Below, one piece after another: positions 24,977 to 33,738 of a DNA stretch of 64,000 nucleotides (its first letter is position 1; every line of letters begins with the position of its first letter). The stretch is from Pseudomonadota bacterium. Its GTDB lineage: Bacteria; Pseudomonadota; Alphaproteobacteria; Rhizobiales; Devosiaceae. The stretch covers positions 186,001 through 250,000 of the forward strand of contig JAEWLC010000037.1 in assembly GCA_023393475.1 (NCBI GenBank), read 5' to 3'. The notes below the pieces were generated by a model that was not told where the DNA came from, ran no database searches, and saw nothing but the letters and a program-made list of their open reading frames with translations. The translations under genes were made by a program, and so were the position numbers.

Positions 24977-26455
24977 CTAGAGACCGCCGCCGCTGTGCAG
25001 CTTGCGCACCTTCTCGGCTGCGTCCTTTGCCGCCGCCTCGACGCTCATCGTGCCGGTAAGGGCATTCTGCATCATGTCGGGAACGATGATGTTCATGATC
25101 TCGGGCGCCTCGGGCAGCGCCGGGAACGGGATGCCGTTGGGCAGCATCGAGGTGGTGACGTCGAGGAACTTGATGGTGTCCAGCCGTTCCTTCATCCACT
25201 TGGTCTTGAAGCCGTTGACGTTGCCGGGGTTCGAGCCGGCCCAGGCGAGCTTCAGCGACCATTCGGGGCTGGTCCACATGCAGATCAGCGCCTTGGCGGC
25301 GGGCTCGTCGACCTTGCCGCCCTCGACATACTCGGACTTGAGAATGTGGATGTTGGAGCCACCGAACACCACGGCGCGCTTGCCGTCGGGGCCGGTCGGG
25401 ATCAGGCCGTAGCGCATGTTTTCCAGCACGGCGTCGGCGACGGCCTTGTCCGCGCCGGTGGCCTGGTCGGCGAGTTCGATCATGCGGGCATACTCGGACG
25501 GATGGCTGATCATCATGCCGAGCTGGCCGGAAATGAACGGCGCCTGGTTCTCACCCTGGGTGTTGGTGAGGGCCGAGACGGGCACCGACTTGTCCCGCAC
25601 ATACATGTCATAGGAGGCCTGGAGCGAGCGGATCGACTCCGGGCTGTCGAGGCGGACCTCGCCATAGGTCGGGTTCGGATCGGCTTCGTCGAAGACGCCG
25701 CCGCCATAGCCCCAGAGCTGCGGCATGTAGCGATAGGGCGTGTTGCCGGCATTCTGCTTGGCCACCATGCCGTAGCCGGAGACGCCCAGCTTGTCCTTGA
25801 TCTGCTTGGAATAGGCGACGACGTCATCCCAGGTGGCCGGCGGATTGTCGGGGTCGAGCCCGGCGCGCTTGAAGATGTCGGCGTTCCAGATGAACGCCAT
25901 GGTCTCGTTGTTGGTCGGGATGCCGTAGGTCTTGCCGTCCCAGGTCACCGCCTTCATGGCGCCGGGCCAGAAGTCGTCGGTCGCGTAGCCGACGTCTTCG
26001 GGCTTCAGTTCCTCGAGATAGCCCTTGGCCGCGAACTCGGTGCCGCCGAGAATCTGCAGCCGGATGGCCATCGGTGCGGCATTGCCGAGCAGCGCCGTGC
26101 GGAACTTGTCGAGCAGTTCGTTATAGGTGATGCCCTGCTCGGTGAGCTCGATGCCGGGATAAGCCTCGCGGAACGCGATGAAGAAATCGCGGTAGTTATC
26201 GCGCGCGATCTGCGGATCGGCTTCGAACATGCCCTGGTACCAGAAGGTCAGCTTGCCCTTGTAGTCGGTGGGCGTGACCGAGTTGCAGTGTCCGACGGTA
26301 TCGAAATCCTCGGTGCCGGCGATCGAGCGAACGTAGTCGGGCGACCATTTGCTAAGGTCGAGGCCTGCTGCAAACGCCGACGACGTAAGGCCCGCTGCCA
26401 AGGCAGCCGCGGCCACGCCGTGCCAAAGGGCACGGCCATATCCGTGTTCTGACAT
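24977..26455 (-). CDS. Orphan family-1 (sugar-type) extracellular solute-binding protein
   Basis: A 492-residue periplasmic protein with a Sec signal peptide ending near SSAFA-AGLDL. The SBP_bac_1 fold is seen in KLTFWYQGMFEADPQIARDNY, GKTYGIPTNNETMAFIWNADIFKRAGLDP and TWDDVVAYSKQIKDKLGVSGYG. No permease or ATPase gene is adjacent: downstream is a hairpin and unrelated genes, and upstream a divergent GntR gene. It must borrow a translocator, or its transporter is elsewhere. The divergent neighbours (GntR regulator and two acid-sugar dehydratases) suggest an acidic sugar ligand, but this is inference. Confidence 0.87.
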   Translation of the reverse strand: MSEHGYGRALWHGVAAAALAAGLTSSAFAAGLDLSKWSPDYVRSIAGTEDFDTVGHCNSVTPTDYKGKLTFWYQGMFEADPQIARDNYRDFFIAFREAYPGIELTEQGITYNELLDKFRTALLGNAAPMAIRLQILGGTEFAAKGYLEELKPEDVGYATDDFWPGAMKAVTWDGKTYGIPTNNETMAFIWNADIFKRAGLDPDNPPATWDDVVAYSKQIKDKLGVSGYGMVAKQNAGNTPYRYMPQLWGYGGGVFDEADPNPTYGEVRLDSPESIRSLQASYDMYVRDKSVPVSALTNTQGENQAPFISGQLGMMISHPSEYARMIELADQATGADKAVADAVLENMRYGLIPTGPDGKRAVVFGGSNIHILKSEYVEGGKVDEPAAKALICMWTSPEWSLKLAWAGSNPGNVNGFKTKWMKERLDTIKFLDVTTSMLPNGIPFPALPEAPEIMNIIVPDMMQNALTGTMSVEAAAKDAAEKVRKLHSGGGL

Positions 26456-26543
26456 GAGATCCTCCCTCCACCCGCGGACTGCGCCCCTCGCGCAGTTCGA
26501 GAGTGATGTCCGGCAACCTGCCGGCTACGCAATTAACGCCTCG

Positions 26544-26576
26544 ATTTTGCGACAGGCAATACGAATTTTGCAAAAT
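26544..26576. promoter_or_regulatory. Candidate GntR operator: repeated ATTTTGC
   Basis: ATTTTGC occurs at 26544-26550 and again at 26565-26571, 21 bp (two helical turns) apart. The second copy is part of the perfect 12-bp palindrome ATTTTGCAAAAT (26565-26576). The AT-rich block stands out in a GC-rich genome and lies between the divergent binding-protein and GntR genes, where an autoregulatory operator is expected. Confidence 0.5.
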
Positions 26577-26650
26577 CCTGACACTCTCTCTAGAAATCCT
26601 TCCAGAAACCAGCAAAGCTGCACGGACTTGAGAACGACGGATCGACATTG

Positions 26651-27352
26651 ATGAAAGACTTCAAGGCCCGACCACCCGTTGGCATCGACCCGACCGGGGT
26701 GTCCGAGGAAGGGGCCCTGGTCTACGGCTTGATCCGCGACGACATCATCTCGGGCCGTCTCGAGGCCAATGCCCGGCTGATCGTGGCCGAGCTGTCGGAA
26801 AGGCACCGATCCCCCGCCAATGCCGTACGCGAGGCGCTGCAGCTGCTGCGCTCGCAGGGTTTCGTGCTGATCGTCCACAACAAGAGCGCCCGGGTCCGGC
26901 CGATCGACCAGGACTTCGTCCGCGACGTCTACGAGATCGGCGTCCTGATCGAACCCTCGATGGTCCGCTGGTTCGTCGACATGGCCACCGCGGCCGACAT
27001 TGCCGAGCTGGAACGCATCCAGCGCCACATCGAGGCCAACAACTTCGCGGACTCGATCCTGCACAGCGAGCTGGACACCCAGTTCCACACCGTCATGTAC
27101 GAGCGTCACTACAACCACCTCGCCGCCGAGCTGTGGTGGAAGCATCGCGAGGTGCTGCGCGCACTCGGGCGGCGCTACAGCTACACGCTCTCCCGCCGGG
27201 CGCAGGTGATCCGCGACCACCGCGAGCTGATCCGGCTGGTCAAGGAGGGCGACGCCGACCGCGCCGCGACAGTGATCGCCGACCATGTCGACGGCGCCGG
27301 GCGCCATGTGCTCGAGCAGATGCGGGCAGCCACCTCGGCGCGCGCCGGCTGA
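26651..27352 (+). CDS. GntR-family transcriptional regulator (FCD/FadR type)
   Basis: A 233-residue regulator: N-terminal winged helix (VYGLIRDDIISGRLEANARLIVAELSE, then SPANAVREALQLLRSQGFVLIV) and an all-helical FCD effector domain (YEIGVLIEPSMVRWFVD, HSELDTQFHTVMYE, DHRELIRLVKEGDADRA). FCD proteins usually bind carboxylates or sugar acids through metal-coordinating His/Asp residues. ATG26651 was chosen over TTG26648; the RBS is weak. It diverges from the orphan binding protein and precedes two sugar-acid dehydratases, so it probably controls all three. Confidence 0.88.
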   Translation: MKDFKARPPVGIDPTGVSEEGALVYGLIRDDIISGRLEANARLIVAELSERHRSPANAVREALQLLRSQGFVLIVHNKSARVRPIDQDFVRDVYEIGVLIEPSMVRWFVDMATAADIAELERIQRHIEANNFADSILHSELDTQFHTVMYERHYNHLAAELWWKHREVLRALGRRYSYTLSRRAQVIRDHRELIRLVKEGDADRAATVIADHVDGAGRHVLEQMRAATSARAG

Positions 27353-27405
27353 AGCTGATGTTCGCATGCGAGGGGCATGCGCAAGGCCATTTGAGGGAGA
27401 GATAG

Positions 27406-28557
27406 ATGAAGATCACGGGGGTTCATCCGTGGCTGGTCAAGGCCAGCACGTCGTATTGGGGTGAGTACCTGTTCGTCGAGGTGACGACCGACGAGGGCGT
27501 GTCGGGCTGGGGCGAGATCACCTCGACCACGAAGATCGCCAACCGGGCGCTCTGCGCCATCCTCAAGCAGATGAGCGGCCAGCTTCAGGGCGAGGACCCG
27601 AGCAAGATCGAGAAGCTGTGGCACAAGATGTTCCGCGGCTTCACGTACATGGGCAGCCGCGGCGCGGCGTGCGAATGCACCTCGGCCATCGACATCGCGC
27701 TGTGGGACATCCGCGGCAAGGTGCTGGGCTTGCCGGTCTACGAGCTGCTGGGCGGCCCTGTGCGTGACGAGGTCTCGCTCTACACCCACCCGGACCAATC
27801 GAAGTTCACCTCCGACGAAGGGGTGGTTGCCGAGATCACCGACATCGTGAAGTCCGGCCACAAGGCGCTGAAGTTCGACCCCTACCCCTACCAGCGCGGC
27901 GGCGACGAGCAGCGCAGCGGCTATCTCGACGGCATGATGACCCGCGCCGACGAGAAGAAGGCCGGCGACCTTACCGCCTTGATCCGCAAGACCGCCGGCC
28001 CGGAGGTGGAAATCCTCATCGACGCTCACGGCCGTTTCGACGTGCCTACCGCGATCCGGCTCTGCCGCTCGCTCGAGGAGGCCGGACAGATCGACTGGTT
28101 CGAGGAGCCGGTGCCGCCCGAGAGCTACGGGGCGCTCAAGCAGGTGCGCGAGAAGGTGAATGCGGCGATTTCGGTGGGCGAACGGGCGCACACCAAGTGG
28201 GATTTCGTGCGCATCCTCGAGGACAAGCTGACCGACTACATCATGCCGGACGTGACCTGGACGGGCGGCATATCGGAGATGAAGAAGATCGCGACGCTGG
28301 CGGAGGCCTTCTACGTGCCGATCTCGCCCCACGACGCCGGCGGGCCGATCAACATCCTCGCGGGCGCCCATGTGATGATGACGGTGCCCAACTTCTACCG
28401 GCTAGAGACCTCCCGCTGGGACCTCTCGGGCTACAACGAACTGATGCACACCCGGCTCGACAACTCGAACGGCGCCCTCAAGCTGCCGCGCGTGCCCGGC
28501 CTCGGCATCGAGCTCGACCGCGATTACCTCGAGAACAACAAGATCGAGCTCGCCTGA
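27406..28557 (+). CDS. Enolase-superfamily acid-sugar dehydratase (MR/DgoD subgroup)
   Basis: A 383-residue mandelate-racemase/muconate-lactonizing-type enzyme. Metal ligands read as Asp206 (DAHGR, with His208), Glu233 (WFEEPVP) and Glu259 (GERAHTKWDF), with general base/acid His309 (SPHDAGGP). The spacing 26/50 between the last three matches D-galactonate dehydratase, which uses the same His pair, so syn or anti dehydration of an aldonate or uronate is likely. The exact substrate cannot be decided. It starts 53 nt after the GntR gene with GGGAGAG as RBS and is followed by a second family member. Confidence 0.87.
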   Translation: MKITGVHPWLVKASTSYWGEYLFVEVTTDEGVSGWGEITSTTKIANRALCAILKQMSGQLQGEDPSKIEKLWHKMFRGFTYMGSRGAACECTSAIDIALWDIRGKVLGLPVYELLGGPVRDEVSLYTHPDQSKFTSDEGVVAEITDIVKSGHKALKFDPYPYQRGGDEQRSGYLDGMMTRADEKKAGDLTALIRKTAGPEVEILIDAHGRFDVPTAIRLCRSLEEAGQIDWFEEPVPPESYGALKQVREKVNAAISVGERAHTKWDFVRILEDKLTDYIMPDVTWTGGISEMKKIATLAEAFYVPISPHDAGGPINILAGAHVMMTVPNFYRLETSRWDLSGYNELMHTRLDNSNGALKLPRVPGLGIELDRDYLENNKIELA

Positions 28558-28588
28558 CCGGCAGCGCGCGTCCTGGGGAGGGACTGCC

Positions 28589-29764
28589 ATGAAGATCACC
28601 GGCATCGAAACCGTCGTCGTCAACGCCGTCCACCGCAACTGGATCTTCGTCAAGGTGCTGACCGACCAGCCCGGCCTCTGGGGCTGGGGCGAGGCGACCC
28701 TGGAGTGGAAGACCCGTGCCGTGAAGGGCACCATCGACGACCTCGCCCCCTTCCTGATCGGGCAGGACCCGATGCGGATCGAGCACCTCGTCAACGCCAT
28801 GACCCGCTTCAGCTTCTGGCCGCTGGGCTCGATCGGCCTCACCGCCGTTTCGGGCATCGAGCACGCGCTGTGGGACATCAAGGGCAAGGCGCTCGGCGTG
28901 CCCGTGTGGCAGCTGCTCGGCGGCCGCGTGCGCGACAGCGTGCGCGTCTATACCCACCTGCGGCGCGGCGACGCCTCGCGCCGGGTGCCCAACACCGACA
29001 TCAGCCGCTTCTGCGATGCAGTGCAGGAGACGGTGGAGATGGGCTACAACGCCATCAAGCTCGGCTTCGTCCCCTATACGGGCTACGACGCGCCGCTCCC
29101 TGCCGTGAAGCATGTCGAAAAGCTCGCCGCGGCCGTTCGGGAGCGCGTTGGCGACGGCGTCGAGATCATGACCGACTTCCACGGCCGGCCGGATTCGCTC
29201 GATGCGGCGATCGCCTACATCAAGGCGATCGAGCCGATCAAACCGCTGTTCTGCGAGGAAGTGATCCAGCCCGACGATACCGCCGGGATGGCCGATATCG
29301 CCCGCCGCGTCGATTGTCCGCTGGCGACCGGCGAGCGGCTGTTCACCCCGCGCGAGTTCGCCGAAGTCGCGCAGACGCGTGCCGTCGCCTACATCCAGCC
29401 GGACCTCGCGCACTGCATGGGCTTCACCGGCGGCCGCAAGATCGCGGCCATCGCCGAGGCGGCTCATATGGGCGTCTGCCCGCACAACCCGATGGGTCCG
29501 GTGGCCGGCGCCGTGGCGCTGCAGTTCGATGCCGCGACGACCAACTTCGTCATCCAAGAGGAGGCGGTCGGCATCGTGCCGTGGTTCGAGGAAATCTGCT
29601 CGGCCTACCCGCTGAACCTCGTCGGCGGATCATGGCCGATACCGGACGCCCCAGGCCTCGGCATCGAGATCGACGAGAAGGCCGCGGCGAAATACCCGTT
29701 CGCGCAGGAGGTCATTCCGGCAACCGAGTCCGTGCTCGCCGACGGCCGCATCGCCAACTGGTAG
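28589..29764 (+). CDS. Enolase-superfamily acid-sugar dehydratase (galactonate dehydratase-like)
   Basis: A 391-residue homologue of the preceding gene product. Ligands are Asp196 with His198 (TDFHGR), Glu223 (FCEEVIQPDD) and Glu249 (GERLFTPREF), with His299 in CPHNPMGPV. The C-terminal half (NPMGPVAGAVALQFDAATTNFVIQE split over 303-327) resembles DgoD-type galactonate/galactarolactone enzymes more closely than its neighbour does. A start RBS (GGGGAGGG) lies 9-10 nt upstream. The two paralogues probably act on different epimers or at different steps of one acidic-sugar pathway. Confidence 0.87.
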   Translation: MKITGIETVVVNAVHRNWIFVKVLTDQPGLWGWGEATLEWKTRAVKGTIDDLAPFLIGQDPMRIEHLVNAMTRFSFWPLGSIGLTAVSGIEHALWDIKGKALGVPVWQLLGGRVRDSVRVYTHLRRGDASRRVPNTDISRFCDAVQETVEMGYNAIKLGFVPYTGYDAPLPAVKHVEKLAAAVRERVGDGVEIMTDFHGRPDSLDAAIAYIKAIEPIKPLFCEEVIQPDDTAGMADIARRVDCPLATGERLFTPREFAEVAQTRAVAYIQPDLAHCMGFTGGRKIAAIAEAAHMGVCPHNPMGPVAGAVALQFDAATTNFVIQEEAVGIVPWFEEICSAYPLNLVGGSWPIPDAPGLGIEIDEKAAAKYPFAQEVIPATESVLADGRIANW

Positions 29765-29770
29765 TGCGGA

Positions 29771-30613
29771 CTATCCCAGTTCCAGCGTGCTGGTCCCGAA
29801 GATGCCGTCGAGATCCAGTTCGGGCGGCGTGCCGCGATACATCCGCGCCGTCTCGAACGCCGGCTTGAAGCCCAGTCGCTCGACCAGCGCCACGGCGGCG
29901 GCGTTGGGCGCCGGCACGTCGATCGACACCGGATCGGTGCCGGCCGGCGTCACCAGCGCCGCGAGCAGCGCTTCGGCTATGCCGGGCGTCTCGGCGAAAA
30001 GCGGCCCGATCTTCCAGCCCTCGACGCAGCGCCGGATGGTGCCGTAGCCCCGCACCCTGCCATCCTCGAAATAGGCTTCCGTCTGCCGCGACGCTGACGG
30101 CGCGAGCCAGGCGGCGAGAAAGCCGTCGCGGGCCGCCGCGAAATACCGACGGTCGAACGCCGCGACCGCGCCAAAATCCTCGGCCGTCACGGGCCGCACA
30201 TAGGAGCGCTTGGCGACCAGTCCGCGCAGCGCCCCGCTCCAGCGCGCGCTGCGATAGGCGAGCGCGAAGCCGGACTTGCGATAGTTCTCCTGCTGCGCGG
30301 GAACCCCGTCGAGCCCGATGGTGCGGCCGGCCGCGCTGGCAATGCCGGCGTCCCAGATCGCCTTGCCGTAGCCTTTGCCGCGATGCGCCGGATGGACGAT
30401 GTAGAGCCCGAGAAAGGCGAAGTCGGCGCCGTATTTCACCACCGAGATGCAGCCGATCCGCACTGTCCCGAGCCAGCCCATCAGGAAGCCCGAGGGGTCC
30501 TGCGCATGGAACGCGGCGGCATCGTCGAGGCCGGGATTCCAGCCTTCGTCGCGGGCCCAGCCCAGCGCCGCATCGAGGTCGGCACGGCTCATCGGTCGAA
30601 TATCGAGCTTCAT
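29771..30613 (-). CDS. Double-domain GNAT acetyltransferase (YitH/Acetyltransf_18 type)
   Basis: A 280-residue protein with two GNAT-like domains. The N-terminal one (1-130) is complete, with VHPAHRGKGYGKAIWDAG as the acetyl-CoA loop. The C-terminal one (about 140-275: VRPVTAEDFGAVAAFDRRYF to NAAAVALVERLGFKPAFETARMYRG) resembles the Acetyltransf_18 domain found in YitH-like proteins and lacks a good CoA loop. The substrate is unknown. It is convergent with the dehydratase gene (6-nt gap) and divergent from the IclR gene, so it is probably transcribed alone. Confidence 0.82.
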   Translation of the reverse strand: MKLDIRPMSRADLDAALGWARDEGWNPGLDDAAAFHAQDPSGFLMGWLGTVRIGCISVVKYGADFAFLGLYIVHPAHRGKGYGKAIWDAGIASAAGRTIGLDGVPAQQENYRKSGFALAYRSARWSGALRGLVAKRSYVRPVTAEDFGAVAAFDRRYFAAARDGFLAAWLAPSASRQTEAYFEDGRVRGYGTIRRCVEGWKIGPLFAETPGIAEALLAALVTPAGTDPVSIDVPAPNAAAVALVERLGFKPAFETARMYRGTPPELDLDGIFGTSTLELG

Positions 30614-30720
30614 GCCGCGAGCCTATGCCGGATCGGCCCCGTTTGCGACGTGCGGGATCGGCACGACCACAGGCTGTTCCCTTTCCCGGACCCACGCTTG
30701 ACTCCCCGCCCAAAGTCATC

Positions 30721-30765
30721 TTCACTTCGGTTCACCAAATGAAACACGAATTCACTAGGTGAATT
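30721..30765. promoter_or_regulatory. Phased TTCAC repeats and palindrome at an IclR gene start
   Basis: TTCAC occurs at 30721, 30731 and 30751, i.e. at 10- and 20-bp spacing on one face of the helix. The last copy belongs to the perfect inverted repeat AATTCAC-TAG-GTGAATT (30749-30765), which ends at the base before the GTG start and includes the RBS AGGTGA. This is a strong candidate for an autorepression operator of the IclR regulator. Confidence 0.6.
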
Positions 30766-31545
30766 GTGGAAGATCGCTATGCCATTCGCTCGGTCGATCG
30801 GGCGATAGACATCCTCGAGTGCGTAGCCGGTGAGAACGGGGTGTTGACGGTCGACCAGATCGCCGCCGCCACCGGCCTGCCCAAGACCACCGCCTTCCGC
30901 GTGCTGGCCACCCTTGCCGCGCGCCGGCTGGTCGAGCGCGACGAGCAGACGGGTGCCTACCGGCTCGGCATGCTGTCGCTGGTGATCGGAGCGCGCGCCA
31001 TGGGCGATCTCGATCTCAGGCGCTCGGCGCGTCCGCACCTCGAGCAGCTGGTCGCCGACACCGGCGAGACGGTGCACCTGTCGATCCTCAGCGACGACAA
31101 GGCGCTCTGCATCGACAAGCTCGATGCCTCACGCTCGATGCGCATGGCGAGCTTTGTCGGCTTCCTCGATCCGCTCCATTGCAGCGGCGTCGGCAAGGCC
31201 CTCCTCGCCTTCCAGGACGAGCCGACCCGCGCGCAGCTCCTCGCCCGCATGCAGCTCGAGCCGCATACGCCGCACACCATTACCGACCGTCCCGGCCTCG
31301 TGGCGCAGATCGATGAGATCCGCGCCCGCGGCTACGCCATCGACGACGAAGAAATCGAGGAGGGGCTGCGCTGCGTCGCGGCGCCCATCCGCGATCATTC
31401 CGGCCACGTCGTTGCCGCGGTGAGCATTTCCGGCCCGACCACGCGGGTCACCGAAGAGAACCTGAAGACCCTCGCCAACGCGGTCGAAAGCTGTGCGCAG
31501 ACGATCTCGCGCGAACTGGGCGTATTGGAGAAAGCCACCCCATGA
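30766..31545 (+). CDS. IclR-family transcriptional regulator
   Basis: A 259-residue regulator with an N-terminal winged helix (SVDRAIDILECVAGENGVLTVDQI, then GLPKTTAFRVLATLAARRLVE) and a C-terminal IclR effector domain (GETVHLSILSDDKALCIDKLD, DPLHCSGVGKALLAF, GYAIDDEEIEEGLRCVAAPI). GTG30766 is the only start that keeps the full helix-turn-helix; its AGGTGA RBS is 3 nt away and buried in a palindrome. The stop overlaps the amidohydrolase start (ATGA), so the regulator is the first gene of the operon it probably controls. Confidence 0.9.
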   Translation: MEDRYAIRSVDRAIDILECVAGENGVLTVDQIAAATGLPKTTAFRVLATLAARRLVERDEQTGAYRLGMLSLVIGARAMGDLDLRRSARPHLEQLVADTGETVHLSILSDDKALCIDKLDASRSMRMASFVGFLDPLHCSGVGKALLAFQDEPTRAQLLARMQLEPHTPHTITDRPGLVAQIDEIRARGYAIDDEEIEEGLRCVAAPIRDHSGHVVAAVSISGPTTRVTEENLKTLANAVESCAQTISRELGVLEKATP

Positions 31546-32429
31546 TCATCGACGTCCACTCCCACACGCCGCAGTTCCGCGACGCCGTGCCGGCCGAGCA
31601 GCGCAAGCTGCACCACACCTGGCGTCCCGATCGCTCGGTGGACTCTGTTTATTCGTGGAACGAATACCTCGAGGCCCAGAAGCCGGCGGACAAGTCGATC
31701 GTCTTCGGCGTCGCCTGGGCGCCGGGCGAGAAGACCGGCAGCGTCAACGGCTTCAACGAGCCGGGCGACGTCGCCGTCGGCGTCAACGACGTGACGGCCG
31801 CCTTCGTCGACGCGCATCCAGACCGCCTCATCGGCTTCATGTCGGTGCATCCGCACGATCCGAAGTCGCTCGAGGAGATCGAGCGCTCGCGCACCGACCT
31901 CAAGCTGCGCGGCATCAAGATGGGCGCCAACTACCAGGTCTTCGATCCGCTCGAATCCCGGGCGCTCGCCATCTACCGCGAGGCCGAGCGGCACGGCCTG
32001 CCGATCCTCTTCCACATCGGCACATCGCCGGTGCGCACCGCGCCGATCAAGTACGCCCACCCGCTGGTGGTCGACGAGATCGCCATGCGCTACCCCAACC
32101 TCAAGATCATCATGGCCCATATGGGCCACCCGTGGACGGTCGACACCGCGGTCGTCATCCGCAAGCACCCCAATGTGTATGCCGACGTGTCCGGCCTCCT
32201 CTACCGGCCCTACACCTTCTACGAGGGCATGATCAAAGCCACCGAGTGGAACGTGCTCGACAAGCTCATGTTCGCCTCGGACTACCCGATCACCACCCCC
32301 GCCGAAACGCTGCACGCCCTGCGCACCGTCAACGACATCGTTGAAGGCACGAGGCTGCCGCGCGTTCCCGCCGACAAGATCGAAGAGATCATCCATCGCG
32401 ACAGCCTCACGCTGCTCGGCCTCACCTGA
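31542..32429 (+). CDS. Amidohydrolase-2 family metal-dependent hydrolase/decarboxylase
   Basis: A 295-residue TIM-barrel protein. It begins MIIDVHSHTPQF, the metal-binding HxH after strand 1, with further candidate ligands FHIGTSP (His after strand 5), MAHMGHPW and ASDYPITTP (Asp after strand 8). This arrangement fits the amidohydrolase-2 group, which includes decarboxylases and lactonases such as those acting on aromatic acids or 2-pyrone carboxylates. The substrate is unknown. Translation is coupled to the IclR gene, which suggests it is the direct target function of that regulator. Confidence 0.85.
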   Translation: MIIDVHSHTPQFRDAVPAEQRKLHHTWRPDRSVDSVYSWNEYLEAQKPADKSIVFGVAWAPGEKTGSVNGFNEPGDVAVGVNDVTAAFVDAHPDRLIGFMSVHPHDPKSLEEIERSRTDLKLRGIKMGANYQVFDPLESRALAIYREAERHGLPILFHIGTSPVRTAPIKYAHPLVVDEIAMRYPNLKIIMAHMGHPWTVDTAVVIRKHPNVYADVSGLLYRPYTFYEGMIKATEWNVLDKLMFASDYPITTPAETLHALRTVNDIVEGTRLPRVPADKIEEIIHRDSLTLLGLT

Positions 32430-32448
32430 CCACGAGTTCCAGTTTCCT

Positions 32449-33738
32449 ATGAATATCGAGAAGTCCAAGAGCCTTTACGAACGCGCCACCAGGGTCATCC
32501 CCGGCGGCGTCAACTCCGCCACCCGGCGGCTGGCCCAGCCCTATTCGTGGGCCTGGGCCCAGGGCGCCCATATTCGCGATGCCGACGGCAATACCTATCT
32601 CGACTACCACGCCGCCTTCGGCCCAATCGTCCTCGGCCATAACGATCCGGCCGTGAACGCCGCCGTCGTCGAGGCGCTGAATGGTCCGGACATGGTCGGC
32701 GTCGGTGTTTCCGAGCTCGAGATCCGGCTCGCCGAAAAGGTCGTCGAGCATGTGCCCTCGGCCGAGATGGCGCTCGCCTTCTCCACCGGTTCGGAAGCCA
32801 CCTACATGGCTGTCCGCCTCGCCCGCGGCGTCACTGGCCGCGAAAAGCTCATCAAGTTCCAGGGCACGTTCCACGGCTGGCACGACTACCTGCTGATGAA
32901 CGTCATCACCCCGGCGGACAAGATCGGCCAGAAGGACCCGGGCAGCGCCGGCCAGCTCAAGGACGCGATCGACAACACCATCATCGTGCCCTTCAACGAC
33001 CTCGAGGCCACCGAGCGCGCCATCCTCGAAAATCCGGGCCAGATCGCCGCCATCTTCATGGAAGCGATCCCGCACAATATCGGCTGCGTCCTGCCCCGGC
33101 AGAACTTCGTCGAGGGCCTGCGCAGCCTCTGCGACCAGCACGGGATCGTGCTGGTGTTCGACGAGGTGATCACCGGCTTCCGCCACGGTCTCGGCGGCTA
33201 TCAGTCGGTGCTGGGCGTCAAGCCCGACATCAGCACCTTCGCCAAGGCCATCGCCAACGGCTACCCCTGCGCCATCATCGCCGGCAAGCGCGAGCTGATG
33301 ATGCAGTTCTCGACCGCGCCGGGTGGCAAGGTCTTCGTCGGGGGCACCTATAACGGCCACCCGGTCGGCACCGCCGCCGCCCTCGCCACCATCGCCGCCT
33401 TCGAGGACGGCACGGTGTACGAGCGCACGTTCCGCCTCGGCCAGCGCATGCGCGACGGCCTCGCAGAAATCGCCGGCCGGTTCGGCATCGAGATGATCTC
33501 GGCCGGCTACGGCTCGGTGTTCACGCCCTATTTCATGAGCGGCAAGGTCGAGCGCTACGAAGATCTGCTGAAGAACGACACGGCGCGCGACCTCGCCTTC
33601 CGGCAGGGCATGTGCGAGCGCGGCATCTTCATGCTGCCCATGCCGATCAAGCGCAATCACGTCAGCGCCGCCCACACCGACGCCGATATCGACCGCACAC
33701 TCGAAGCCGCGGAGGCCGTGCTCAAGGGGTTCCGCTGA
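32449..33738 (+). CDS. Class-III PLP aminotransferase (glutamate-1-semialdehyde aminomutase-like)
   Basis: A 429-residue fold-type I PLP enzyme. SLYERATRVIPGGVNSATRR and GNTYLDYHAAFGPIVLGHNDP match the GSAM-like subgroup; FSTGSEATYMAVRLAR binds PLP phosphate, LVFDEVITGFRHG holds the Asp that pairs with the pyridine nitrogen, and the Schiff-base Lys is in TFAKAIANGYP. The catabolic setting argues against the haem pathway enzyme HemL; a beta- or omega-amino acid transaminase or aminomutase is more likely. It starts 19 nt after the amidohydrolase with a poor RBS. It is followed by a less GC-rich regulatory region, so it probably ends the first transcription unit. Confidence 0.85.
   Translation: MNIEKSKSLYERATRVIPGGVNSATRRLAQPYSWAWAQGAHIRDADGNTYLDYHAAFGPIVLGHNDPAVNAAVVEALNGPDMVGVGVSELEIRLAEKVVEHVPSAEMALAFSTGSEATYMAVRLARGVTGREKLIKFQGTFHGWHDYLLMNVITPADKIGQKDPGSAGQLKDAIDNTIIVPFNDLEATERAILENPGQIAAIFMEAIPHNIGCVLPRQNFVEGLRSLCDQHGIVLVFDEVITGFRHGLGGYQSVLGVKPDISTFAKAIANGYPCAIIAGKRELMMQFSTAPGGKVFVGGTYNGHPVGTAAALATIAAFEDGTVYERTFRLGQRMRDGLAEIAGRFGIEMISAGYGSVFTPYFMSGKVERYEDLLKNDTARDLAFRQGMCERGIFMLPMPIKRNHVSAAHTDADIDRTLEAAEAVLKGFR

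Noticed and set aside
32449..33738. Class-III aminotransferase considered as hemL (glutamate-1-semialdehyde aminomutase).
   Set aside because: Alphaproteobacteria typically make 5-aminolevulinate by ALA synthase, and the gene lies in a catabolic operon. HemL-like sequence features are common to the whole subgroup.
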